Shown piece by piece: positions 54,111 to 63,966 of a stretch of 64,000 bases of DNA. The translations under genes were made by a program, and so were the position numbers. The stretch is from positions 37,173,747-37,237,746 of the forward strand of contig OY294047.1 in NCBI GenBank assembly GCA_958510825.1. Reading direction: 5' to 3'. The number at the start of each line of letters is the position of its first letter. The first letter of the stretch is position 1. The notes under the pieces were generated by a model. It saw nothing but the letters and a program-made list of their open reading frames with translations. It searched no databases and had not been told where the DNA came from. Source of the DNA: Brachypterus glaber (lineage: Eukaryota > Arthropoda > Insecta > Coleoptera > Kateretidae).

Positions 54111-55179
54111 ATTGCCAGTGTTGTTTTATTTAAAATAATACGTCTTTCAAAATTTTTATGAATTCTTTGATGGATTTGATGCATGCGTTGTGTGTACATG
54201 ACCAATTAACATAACGTTATAATTTTTACTAAGCACACTTAAGATGATGTAAAGGTTACGTTAATTACGTTAGGGTCAAGTGATTTATTATTTTGTAGTA
54301 CGATGAAAAATTAAAACGTGTAGAAAATTATTTTCGTAATCGTATGATTTATTGGTAGGTGTGCGTTTAAAAAATACTATGGGAGAAAACCTAAAATATT
54401 TGATGATAACTATATTTAAGGATTTTATTGCCAACTATTTTATATTAGGAAATTCAAATGTTACGTTGTACTTTTTTAATTTAATTTTGTACTTTTTTTT
54501 ACATTAGTGGGAACCTGAAATCAAAATTTTAAAGCTCACCAATACTTTAAAGCGGTGTCTAACACTTTAAATTGTATGCTCTGTGGGTGGAGATATTTTG
54601 ATTCAAAGAACCATACCTTGGTTCACAATGCATCCAATTTAAAGTATAAGACACCATTACAAATTAAACTTTTCGTACTTTGTCACTATTTACAAAAATT
54701 TAATTTTTTAAATTATTTCAATCATGGCGAAATTTTAAACTTTTTTCTAACGTGTTTTTAAAGTTAAATATTCCGATTTTTAATGTAAGATGCCTATTAA
54801 TTAATTAATTAATTAATTAAGTTTTAGTGAATTGCCAACGCAAACCAACAGTCCTGTTAGTAGGAAGTCTACACATTATAAAAACATTGAATGTTATCTC
54901 TGAGGTGCTCGGTTTCGGAAGATTAGCTTCTAGAACAATAAATCTTGCTTTTCGCACAACTTCATGACCAGACAAAAATTTTGAGCCCTTATACGTTAAA
55001 TTTTATCAATTACAATCGAAGTTACAGATGTTTGAAAAAGAGGCTAATTTTGCGATCACTATGAAATGCAAATAAAAAAAATTAGGTGCAAAATTAAATG
55101 ATGGGAGAAACAATAATAAGCCGCATATTCAGAAAAATTAGTTTTTTTTTTGTTGCAAATGCTGCTATCTTCCATAGTT
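54111..55179. other. Intergenic; TTAA run at ~54800
   Basis: A TTAATTAATTAATTAATTAA run lies near 54798-54820. The plus-strand 68-codon frame at 54555 is not recognised. No other feature. Confidence 0.4.
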
Positions 55180-55455
55180 CTACATTATAGTGGTATGGCG
55201 GATATCCCCACAAAAGAGAAACATCAATGATTGGCATTCAGTGAAGCGCGGGATAAATAAAAAAAATATCTGTAAAAAATCCAGAACGGCGTTGCATTTT
55301 TTACATCAGTTGCATATGAATGAGATTTTTTCAATTAAATGTCCATTTGGACGGGCCGTCGACAGCTGCGACAACGTGTCCACTAGAGACACTCCATCCA
55401 GCGATGGTTTTATGACAACTTCTGAACAAACGAAACAAGCCGTTCCCTTTGTCAT
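55180..55455 (-). pseudogene. ZAD-like zinc-finger fragment with internal stop
   Basis: From the ATG at 55453-55455 the minus strand reads MTKGTACFVCSEVVIKPSLD, then VDTLSQLSTARPNGHLIEKI and SFICN before TGA at 55306-55308. The same frame goes on past the stop with CKKCNAVLDFLQIFF to a TAG near 55180. CxxC at residues 7-10, 37 residues, then C-x-stop-C matches the treble-clef layout of insect ZAD domains (CxxC...ICxxC followed by a helix with xxLxxFxxF), the stop taking the place of a spacer residue. Composition is GC-richer than the surroundings. No C2H2 fingers follow. It looks like a decayed first exon of a ZAD transcription factor; other Cys4 folds are possible. Confidence 0.45.
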
Positions 55456-55697
55456 GGCAATAGTAACAATATAAAAATATAGAGCGCTTACGGGTTTTTA
55501 GGTATAAAAATTTTTAAAATTCATTTATTTTAAATGGTACTTAGTTATATAGTGATAATGATCTGAGATAATTTTGTCATATTTGCAAATTCGGCAAAAT
55601 TTCATAATAATTTGGTCACGTCCTAGTATTGTATTTATTTAAATAAGAACCCACCTTAAATGCTATTTATTTACCAATCGATTATAGTATATTAAAG

Positions 55698-56075
55698 TAC
55701 TAGTTTCATAACATAAGTTTTGCGGCGAGTTTTCTAAAGTACTAATGCTCTAAAAACGTGTTATGAAACGAGTGCTTTACACAATTTTTTCTATTTTGTT
55801 CTAATATTTAAAAAACTTACATTTAAATTGATGATTTTTGTTTTGGGTTGGCATTACAGTTTACACTATGTTTAAAATTTTAAGAACAAATGACATTTTG
55901 ATATATTTTACAGTCATCTCTTTTTTTTTCACTGCAATTAATCAGTCCACAATTTTAACACGGTAAAAAATAACCCAAACACAAAATTTTGTAAAAAATT
56001 AAACTTTAAATCGACATTGACATTTGTAAGCAAAACGTCAAGAGATAGGCTTTTGTATGTTGCCAACCCAACAGA
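55698..56075. repeat. ACTAGT-edged hairpin repeat
   Basis: ACTAGTTTCATAACATAAG folds with CGTGTTATGAAACGAGTGC around GCGGCGAGTTTTC. About 270 bp later GGGTTGGCATTACAG (55854) is loosely mirrored by TGTTGCCAACCCAACAG (56058). No ORF. Confidence 0.45.
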
Positions 56076-56218
56076 AAAAAAAGTAGAGACCTCTTATGAG
56101 CCTATAAGAACACGCAAAATGCGTGTGATTATGAGCTTATAAGAGTCGCAAAATAGAAAAATTATTTTTTAAATTAAATTAAATTCTGACAGATTTTGAC
56201 GTTCCACATAGTAACCAC

Positions 56219-56330
56219 TTATAAAAACAAGACAAACATAATCACAATTTCTTTAGAAATATTCACTTTTAAAACCAAGACAAACATAACCATGATTTCT
56301 TTAGAAATAACCTTAAAATAACAATGTAAG
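56219..56330 (+). repeat. Short tandem duplication (~58 bp)
   Basis: AAGACAAACATAATCACAAT with TTTCTTTAGAAATA is repeated as AAGACAAACATAACCATGAT with TTTCTTTAGAAATA, at a period near 58 bp. Confidence 0.65.
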
Positions 56331-56517
56331 TTTTATGATGTTGCCATGACGAAGAAAAGTAAACTTTTCATACATTGGATGTTATTAATTCTTACATGTA
56401 CCATTGACGACATATTTAACCAGTACTTTTTTAATAAGGTGGCATCGGAAAGATTTATTACTTTGATAGTATCTGTATGTGAATGTGGTCGACTTTTCGA
56501 GTATAGTATATTCTATA

Positions 56518-56620
56518 ACTAGTATGGAATAGACAATATTTCGCTGGAGGGGAAAGTTTGTCCCGCGAGCGCGGAATGACTATTCCATACGTGTGTGTTG
56601 TAGGCTATACTCTTTTTTCA
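56518..56620. repeat. ACTAGT-edged CGAG-core hairpin
   Basis: ACTAGTATGGAATAGAC pairs with GACTATTCCATACGTG. The loop contains CGCTGGAGGGGAAAG and GTCCCGCGAGCGCGG. Confidence 0.5.
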
Positions 56621-57005
56621 ACTGCAAATATGGAACACTGTATGGCTTTAAACTGCGGACAAGGTTGAAAACAATGTTTTTTGTGACTCGACATTGTAAA
56701 TGCAACAAAACACATATTTTTAAATAAAGCAATTAATGTTATTTAATAATTTTATCAAATCAGTACTTAAAAAATATTTTTATTTAATTTTAGCACATAT
56801 TTACAAATTATAATGCAAAAATTAAAGGTTATGTCAGATTGTTGTGACATATATCAGGTTTAAATATTTAACAATAGATAGAGCAGATTTAATTTTAACT
56901 CAAAACTTTAAATTGCATTAAATTATTCAATATTTCATGGTAAAATATATATATTTTTGCTAATTTTGCTACAGTTTTCTTTACTTTTATAAACAAGAGA
57001 TGGCA
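56621..57005. other. Intergenic, nothing recognised
   Basis: AT-rich sequence without gene or matched repeat. Confidence 0.45.
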
Positions 57006-57029
57006 CTACATGTGTTCATTCTAACCCTT

Positions 57030-57499
57030 GATACGGAATATTTATACCGTATCTAGATCTAGAATGTAAGCAAATACACACACTTTTTAAACACAGAATG
57101 AATCCATTCTAGCTCTAGATACGGTATGAATATTTAAATTCCTATATCTATTTAAGGAATAAACTTGTTGGGAGTAACCAATTAAAAAGGTAGCCTGTGT
57201 ATCTAGTCTCCCAACACACAAGTTTATTCCTTTTAAGGAATTTAAAAATAGATACAGGAATTTAAATTTTAAAATCTATTTTACTCGAAACCTTTGTTTT
57301 TTGACCTCCATCCTTTTTAGCCTGCTGTCTTCATGTCAACCAATTAAAAAGGTAGCCTGTGTATCTAGTCTCCCAACACACAAGTTTATTCCTTTTAAGG
57401 AATTTAAAAATAGATACAGGAATTTAAATTTTAAAATCTATTTTACTCGAAACCTTTGTTTTTTGACCTCCATCCTTTTTAGCCTGCTGTCTTCATTTG
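57030..57499. repeat. Foldback plus perfect 162-bp tandem duplication
   Basis: The block starting AACCAATTAAAAAGGTAGCC at 57176 begins again at 57338. I find no difference over its length, so the duplication is very recent. Upstream, CTATATCTATTTAAGGAATA with AACTTGTTGGGAG is the inverse of the start of each copy (CTCCCAACACACAAGTT), and ACGGTAT/ATACCGT and TCTAGA words near 57040-57130 form another stem. Confidence 0.85.
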
Positions 57500-58004
57500 T
57501 ATGACATTTTCCGATTATTTTTTTTAGTGTGTCCATACCTTTAGACGACAGCAGGAAGCTACAGCTGGATTGAGTGACCCTATGTCCACCGGCAGGACTA
57601 GTCCGGGAATGATGAAAGAGTCCGGGAGAGACACGAAATATCGACACAATTTTATTCGGATTATATCTGATCGGAACGGTTTTTATTAATTAATCGTTGT
57701 AGATTCGTATTCCCGAATTAGTCAGAAATATATACATTTGAATAAATTATTTTAAATAAAATTTCTCTCTGACGGCATATCTGCACAAAGGGCAGCAAGC
57801 TTGAATTTTGTCAGACCTTTACTGCAGGCAGTCAGGCATGCTTGTCTAAATGCAACTTTTTTTTTTGGTATTAGCTGTAACTTTCACACTATTTTTTAAA
57901 TACTAGGTACTGTTTTTCATTTTTTTATGTGTTATTATTCTAGTATAGTTGTTTTGAGACGAAATATTATTTCAGAAAACAGCAATTTAACAACACGCTG
58001 CTGC
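57500..58004. other. Intergenic, possibly retroposon-derived
   Basis: 57540-57640 (GACGACAGCAGGAAGCTACA, GTGACCCTATGTCCACCGGC) is GC-richer. GACAGCAGG is the complement of CCTGCTGTC in the preceding duplication, so these pieces belong to one decayed repeat. No gene called. Confidence 0.35.
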
Positions 58005-58250
58005 AGCGGCGCCTTCGCCAAAAATTTAAATCAAAATTCAATAAAATAGTTACAGTTGACCTTATTATACTATTTACAGCACCTGTTTTAGAAGAGTATT
58101 ATACGTTAGTTTTGAGTTGTTCAAAATTTTTAAAAATCGTCTTAGACAAAAATTCTTGGATACAAATTTGTTTCATGAAAATATAATAATCTTTTTTGGC
58201 CGTCTGTGTTTTTGTCTGTCTGTCTGCGTTTTTGTCTGTCTGTCTGTATT

Positions 58251-58281
<31 letters not shown>

Positions 58282-58620
58282 GATGCACCGCCATGTCACG
58301 ATTTTTGCAGGAACGATAACTCAAGAACGAATAATCCCATCGACTTGAAATTTTCAGAAAAAATCAAATTCTATGAGTAAATCCCTATTGTTTTTGAGAG
58401 TAATCCCCACAAAAACAAAAAAGTTGTGGGGGATTAAACATAAAAAAAATTAAATAACCATCATCAAAAAAACATTCTCATTTTTTTTTGTTTTTCGCAA
58501 AAAAATAAGTTTTTTTTTGAAAAAGAAAAAGTTTTTATTATTATTTTTTTTTAATTTTTCGTTTAAAAAAAAGAATTTATTAAAAAAATTGTTTTTTTTT
58601 TAAGTGTTGCTATATCTCAA
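58005..58620 (+). repeat. Family A repeat, near-complete copy
   Basis: GGCGCCTTCGCCAAAAATTT is followed by TTATACGTTAGTTTTGAG, GTCTTAGACAAAAATTCTTG, a CTGT run, TGTCACGATTTTTGC and ACGATAACTCAAGAACGAAT. The A/T-run middle then follows, but the usual terminal block is missing. The leading word is also in the SINE body, at 24190 and at 63970. Confidence 0.75.
58212..58282 (+). repeat. CTGT tetranucleotide microsatellite
   Basis: About 17 TGTC units interrupted by three TTTTT/TATTT breaks, inside family A. All other family A heads have shorter, CCGT-mixed versions. Confidence 0.85.
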
Positions 58621-58624
58621 AGAG

Positions 58625-58800
58625 TTATTAAACTAAAGCCGATTTTTCAAGCAAATTTCAAAGGGACTTAGGTAGATCCCTTACGACGCATTTTTAGGCA
58701 TATGTTTATAGGACCTTTTTGTCATATTTTCTGATAGAATCATCACTTAAAATTTTTGACGCTATTATAAATACACCGTGTATAAACAAAAAAGTTGAAG
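58625..58800 (+). repeat. Family P repeat
   Basis: CGCATTTTTAGGCATATGTT, TATAGGACCTTTTTGTCATA and TAGAATCATCACTTAAAATT end near ATACACCGTGTATA. Matches the right part of 47395-47695. Confidence 0.6.
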
Positions 58801-58817
58801 AATAACTAAACCCAACT

Positions 58818-58970
58818 CATGGGCGTATTTAGGGGAGGGCCATGAGGTCATGCCCCCCCAGGGAGATATATTAGCATAGAAATACCTTTAAACTTATATT
58901 TTTGGTGAAAGCGCAATATTTTTCCTTGTTGATGCCCCCCCCCCCTTAAAATAAAATAAATCCGCCCCTG
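58818..58970. mobile_element. hAT-type MITE with perfect 8-bp TSD
   Basis: ACCCAACT is duplicated exactly on both sides (58810-58817, 58971-58978). TIRs are CATGGGCGTATTTA and the inverse of CAGGGGCGGATTTA. The CAGGGGCG end and 8-bp TSD are standard for hAT. 153 bp, with a C13 run inside the right end. Textbook-clear boundaries. Confidence 0.93.
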
Positions 58971-59307
58971 ACCCAACTAGGCTATTTATTTAGAAAAGTA
59001 AAACAACTTTTTTTTAGACTGTGTTATACAAAAAAGCTCAGTTGTAGTGACATGAGATGGATCATTTTTCAAGCTGTTCGGCGGTACGGAGGCAGTATAA
59101 GGGATGTTGGGATTCTGATTTGAGTTCTTATATCTAAAAATAGAGATATACTTGGAAAAGACAACTTTTATTTAGATAAAATATCCTTCATTTCATTCTT
59201 TCAGAAATATAATAAATTTTGTAACATTAGATCTTTAGATTTTTTAATTGTTGAAAGTAATTTACCAGAAAACAAAACAAGACTATTACGTTTAAATAAT
59301 ATTGATT

Positions 59308-59650
59308 TATGGTACTAGTGGGTAAAGTAAGATATTGCCCATGAGAAAATTAACCTGCGAGGCGTCAACCAAGCAGGTTAATTTTCGAGAGGGCAATATC
59401 GGTTTACCCATGAGTGCCATACAGGGTTTAATCCAATAAATAGCTTAGGAATTCATATTTTTATTAAAAATTTTAATGACATTTACAAGAAAATAATTTG
59501 ACAAGTGACAGTTGAGTGGGTAAAATAAATAATTATCCACTAAATAAAGTAAAAGCCACGCGAGGGTTATTATTGAGTTTAACTATTTAATTAATAATTG
59601 TATTATTATCTGTATGTATTGGATAAAAGACTTTTAAGTAAAATAAAGGC
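59308..59650. repeat. Family J repeat with terminal hairpin
   Basis: ACTAGTGGGTAAAGTAAGAT and ATTGCCC with GAAAATTAACCTGC pair with GCAGGTTAATTTTC, GGGCAATAT and GGTTTACCCA around GAGGCGTCAACCAA. A ~230-bp body matching 690-965 follows (GACAGTTGAGTGGGTAAAAT). No ORF. Confidence 0.75.
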
Positions 59651-60461
59651 ATGTAAATTTTAATTATTTTCAAGATTTTACAAAAAATGTAAACTAGGAA
59701 TATCTAGAGTCATATTTATGTCCGTCTGTCCGCCTGTCCGTTTGTCTATCTCTCCGTCATGTTTTCTTGTTCGCAAGAAAGAATACCTGATCGACTTCAA
59801 TTTTTTTTAGAAAAAAACAACCTTGTCAAGGACACGAAACCTAAATATTGAAATTAAAAGAATCTTTTCAAAAATAAGAAAGTTATTGGGGGTTTTTTAA
59901 AAATTTTAAAAAGGGCGGAAGAAAATATTCCGTCAACTTTTTTTATGAAAAAATACTTTAATTAATCATATCAAATTTGAAAAACAATCCCCTTAAAAAC
60001 AAAAAAGTTATATTGGACTTTTTGGATTGTTATTAATATATTAAAAAATTGATCCTAACAAAACTTGTTGGAAATTTCCTCCTTAACAAAATTGTTTATA
60101 TGCATTTTTTTTTAAATGCTTATTAAGCAACTCTCCCCTAAAATTCAAGATAGCGGACACCTTACGTATATCACCAGGTGAAAAACTAACAGGAGTATTC
60201 TGTTACCATCCTGTGTAAGTTTAGTCCAATTTACATTTATTATTTGACTGGACTACTTCTTTTATACTTTTTTTTTAGATGTTATAAAGCCTGAAGATAC
60301 TTCTTTGAACCGAAATGCATCACATGGACTAATCATAATCAGAAATTAAGGCACCTTCTTATTTATTTAATTTTTAAAATGACTATTTTTGAGACGAGAA
60401 AATTTACCAAGTTTACCAAGTTTAAAAAATGCATTTAAAAAACTTTGCGCAAAAAAAAATG
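59651..60461. other. Intergenic with a CTGTCCG head at 59717
   Basis: GTCCGTCTGTCCGCCTGTCC followed by GATCGACTTCAATTT is another copy of the family A head module in a different context. ACCAAGTTTACCAAGTTTA is a small tandem at 60405-60425. No gene seen. Confidence 0.45.
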
Positions 60462-61302
60462 AACCGACTTCTGTCTCTAAAAAGTAAAAAATAAAAAATA
60501 AGCCAGTGCCAATTTTACAACTCCCTAAATTAAATACTAACAATTATGTTTGTTGTTAAATTGTTTGCTGTGAAATTGGCACCGATTTATTTTTTACTTT
60601 TTAGAGACAGAAGTCGGTTAATTTTTCTTTTGGGAAAAGTTTTTAATTTTACTCTTTAGAGACACAGAACTTGTAGATTTGTAAAGTCATCTAAGCTAAA
60701 TTATAGTTGTCTTTGCATCTTGGCAAGCTGTTGACGTCACAACGCACTATTAGTGTGCTATGACGTCATCATCATAAAGATAAATTTCAAAAAATAAATT
60801 TAGTGGTACTTTTATTTCAGCGCCCAAGAGTTCAACCAACCTTATTCTAAACGAAATAAAGAAAATATTTGTTAAACTTTAAGCGTTAAGTAATAATCAA
60901 ATAACGCCTTATGGTATAATCACAAATTTTATAATTTTCTCTTGGTATTTTAATATACAGGTCCACAGAATCAAGTTTAGCGGCATTTTAAAGATGCCGT
61001 AATATTTGACTGACCCCTTAATCAAGTTATCCAGCTTATCCGAGTTATCCGATCATTTTCTAAGAATTTGGTTGGTATTAGAACCAAATTAAGCCGGTTT
61101 TAAGTGAAATTGTCTTAAAACGATTAGATTTATCTTAATTATCCGGCTTACCCGGCATTATCCGAGCGTCAAATTAAAACGGGACCACCTCATGAATGTC
61201 CTCTTTAAGTTGCAAAAGGTTTCATAAAAATTCCGTTCATCCGTTCCAAAGTTATGCGGGAACAAAAATAAAAAAAAACAAAGTAAAACGTCAAATTGAT
61301 AA

Positions 61303-62037
61303 AGGGCTGTCCATATATTACGTAAAGCAATTTTTCAAAAAAATTGACCCCCCCTCTCCCTGTGTAACAAACTGTCACATTTACCAACACCCCCCCCCCC
61401 CTGTGTAACGCGTAACAATATAAAATTTTTGTTTCGCAATAAATTTAACTGTATTCTCACTATTGATTCGTTTTTCTCGACAAAACAAATGAACCTAAAA
61501 TATAGTATAACATAACCTTAAAAAAAATTACACGAAAAAATCACTCAAACTTTTTAAAAAAATATGCATAATCAATATCACACAGGGAAAAAATACTAGG
61601 TACCTCTTTTTACACTGAGTGTCACATATAACACGTATATTGTTTATGTATAGGTACACAAAATAGTACACACATTGGTGTTCTGTGAGTACACATTCCG
61701 CGCGAAAATGTATCATCGCCGATGATTCATCGGCAAGATCACGCAAGAACAGGGCCGTAAGATTTTTTTTAATATCAATGTCAACAGGTTTTTTACTAAT
61801 TACAATTTTATTGAAATATATAGTTTCGTCAATTTTTGTGTGAAAAAGGGAATTATGGGCCACTAAATTTATGTTGAAATAAAAATACATCTGCCAAGCT
61901 TAGGAAATAAACATTAAATTTATTAAATTTCGTTACGTAACGTTTACCTAGACACCCCCCCTCCCCCTGTCACAAACTGTAACAATTTCTCGGACCCCCC
62001 CCCTCTAGGCGCGTTACGTAATATATGGACAGCCCCT
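61303..62037. mobile_element. Nested element, TAA target, Harbinger-like
   Basis: TIRs GGGCTGTCCATATATTACGT and the inverse of GGGCTGTCCATATATTACGT are exact, followed on each side by C-runs and a GTAACG word. TAA lies at both junctions. A 3-bp TAA/TWA target is typical of PIF/Harbinger. About 735 bp. The comparison with the empty site in the 15227 copy fixes the junctions. Confidence 0.8.
61528..61890 (-). CDS. 120-codon ORF inside the nested element
   Basis: A true ATG at 61888-61890 opens MYFYFNINLVAHNSLFHTKI and the frame runs to 61528. The middle (KKNLTALFLRDLADESSAM, HFRAECVLTEHQCVYY) is less AT-biased than the ends and has four Cys. I see no transposase motif or other domain. It could be a captured gene fragment or chance in a 735-bp element. 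Confidence 0.2.
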   Translation of the reverse strand: MYFYFNINLVAHNSLFHTKIDETIYFNKIVISKKPVDIDIKKNLTALFLRDLADESSAMIHFRAECVLTEHQCVYYFVYLYINNIRVICDTQCKKRYLVFFPCVILIMHIFLKSLSDFFV

Positions 62038-62079
62038 AACCTCCTCCTTTTTTCGAAGTCGGTTAAAAATATAAAAATA

Positions 62080-62135
62080 TAGAGAGGTATACTATAGAAT
62101 GCAAAGCATTATACATCTTCAAGGCTTGTCAACTA
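62080..62135 (+). repeat. Family A terminal fragment
   Basis: TATAGAATGCAAAGCATTATACATCTTCAAGGCTTGTC in pieces: ATAGAATGCAAAGCATTATA then CATCTTCAAGGCTTGT resembles the family A end at 8290-8333. Only the last ~50 bp are present. Confidence 0.5.
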
Positions 62136-62427
62136 AATTTTTAGAGCTTGACTACTTATGACATACTTATATATTTTAACTTCGCAAATAAATATATTTT
62201 TTGCGCTGAAAAGAGCCTCAAACGATCATTTATAATTCACGGTTTTTAAATCGCTGTCAACGTTATTGAACAAAGTGAACAACAATGAAAAGTCTTGGAG
62301 TAACATCTTAGTCATTCTGTTCCCTATGTTTGTCACATAGCTATGCAAAGAAGAGCTTTTATCGTCAACAAAAACGATTTTTCTTTATAGTGGTTTGCTT
62401 TTTTCTGAAATACACAGTAAAAGAATA

Positions 62428-63331
62428 CAGGGCGGTCCTTAATTCGTCCTCTCTTAACTGCTGATCGAGTGGAGATATCGACTTCAAATTTGGAACACTT
62501 AAATAAGACAACTTAAACTATCTTTTTAAATGTATATTATATTTGAAACTATCAAAATGTGAGCCGGGGGGCATGGCGACCATTTTTTTTTAATGGAGAG
62601 AGAGGTAGTAAAAAACATTATTTTAAAGCTCATAAACTTTTCTATTTGACCATATATTTTTATTATTATTATTATTTTTTTTTTGACAAATAGGGTAAAA
62701 ATAGAGTTTTCGAAATTCCTTTAAAAAATCAAAGAATTTTTGCTAAATCATGCAAAAAAATAAATGATACTTTTGAACTAATTTTAAATAATATAAAAAT
62801 GCATTTACAAAAAAAAAATTAAAAAATCATTTTGTAGCAAAAAAAAAGAAAAATAAAAAATTAACATCTTTAAAAAAAGTTCAAAACACTAAAAAATATA
62901 TTGTCAAAATATTTTCTTTAAAATTATGTATCACCCCGCTTTCCATTAAAAAAATATCCCCCTATGCCCCCTGACCATATTTTAAAAGCTAAAAATATCA
63001 AATACAGTGCGATTATAAAGTGTCGAACAGTTTGAAAAGAAAATACTCTTCGTTTGAAGCCACACCTCTGTTAGAGTTGTGCGCGACAAGCCCATGTAAT
63101 TGCTACGCACAACAGCTCGGTGGCCAGTAAAACGCACACAGCTTTCTTGCATTTTACTCATCGCTAATGCCAGTTTTGCATTAAAAAGTGTTCGGCACTT
63201 TATAATCGCAAGGTATATGCCAAAAGATAGTTTAAATTGTCTTATTTACGTGTTTCACATTTAAAGTCGATATCTTAACTGGTCCAAAACTTAAGAGGGG
63301 GGTGACTTTTGGACCACACGTGAGCGCCCTG
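62428..63331. mobile_element. Family 2 element, diverged, with insertion
   Basis: Ends CAGGGCGGTCC and the inverse of CAGGGCGCTCACGTGTGGTC, with TA outside (62426-62427, 63332-63333). GATATCGACTTCAAATTTGG, ACTTAAACTATC and CATGGCGACC on the left mirror the right arm. This is the most diverged copy of the family. A 209-bp MITE sits in its right arm. Confidence 0.8.
63005..63213. mobile_element. TA-flanked MITE nested in family 2
   Basis: CAGTGCGATTATAAAGTGTC and the inverse of CCTTGCGATTATAAAGTGCC, TA at 63003-63004 and 63214-63215. Removing it and one TA restores ATCAAATATATGCC, the family 2 consensus. GC-richer than its host. Confidence 0.9.
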
Positions 63332-63657
63332 TATGTTTAAGTAACGCAGTGACTGCTACACCGTGCGCACGGAACGATAGGTATGTGGCTCGCGCTCCGT
63401 GGGCAACTTGTTACTTTCATATAGGTTAGGTAAGTTCATGTTTTAAGTGAATAAAATTAAGGAAGGTGCGTTATTTGCAAGTTTGATGAATTGGAAGAGA
63501 AAATAAAAGAATATGGAACAATCAAATTCATTAATCTACAAAAAAAAATCCTGTTCATTATTTAAAGCAGTAACCTAATCTTATGAATTAACCGGCCATT
63601 AACGATAATAGCCAAAAACGGCAGGAGAATGTTTATACTGAAGTTATTTAAACTATA
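63332..63657. other. Intergenic, nothing recognised
   Basis: GC rises at 63340-63415 (CGTGCGCACGGAACGATAGG) but no frame or fold is convincing. Confidence 0.4.
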
Positions 63658-63822
63658 TTTAAAAAAAAAAAAACACCAAACAAGTATAAAACCAAAACTA
63701 ACGTTAGCGAAATCTACGCCCCCCATTAAAAAAAACACCAAACCAGCCAAAAACCAAACCAACGCTAACGTAAACCATAACGTTGGTTTGAGTTTTGGCT
63801 TGTTTGGTGTTTTTTTTTTTAA
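63658..63822. mobile_element. Family M inverted-repeat element
   Basis: AAAAACACCAAACAAG and AAAACTAACGTTAGCG are mirrored by AACGTTGGTTTGAGTTTTGG and CTTGTTTGGTGTTTTT. Overlapping ORFs on both strands are by-products. Shares AACACCAAAC and AACGTTAACG words with 3765-3870. Confidence 0.7.
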
Positions 63823-63966
63823 TAGTGGACCGTTGTTGTACATTAACGCTGCGTAGGTGCCATTTCGTTTATTGAGTATGCATGTTCAAAAGGCGGAAAG
63901 CATTTTAAGAGTCGTGGAAAAGCGATAAGAAAATCTTCGTAAGTACCTACTACTACCTTATTATAC

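Larger units (their letters stand above)
60462..62064. mobile_element. AACCGACTTC-end element, interrupted
   Basis: Ends AACCGACTTC (60462) and GAAGTCGGTT (62055-62064). The body is the reverse complement of 15227-16027. A terminal palindrome at 60462-60622 (CTCTAAAAAGTAAAAAATAA and its inverse) is also seen in the other copy. Removing the insertion at 61303-62037 restores GTCAAATTGATAACCTCCTC, matching the empty site at 15250. Confidence 0.82.

Noticed and set aside
58117..58380. CLSVCLSVCLS-rich ORF and its two antisense partners
   Set aside because: They translate the CTGT microsatellite and family A head.
63562..63856. Overlapping 93- and 75-codon ORFs on opposite strands
   Set aside because: They cover the family M palindrome, so each is the mirror of the other.
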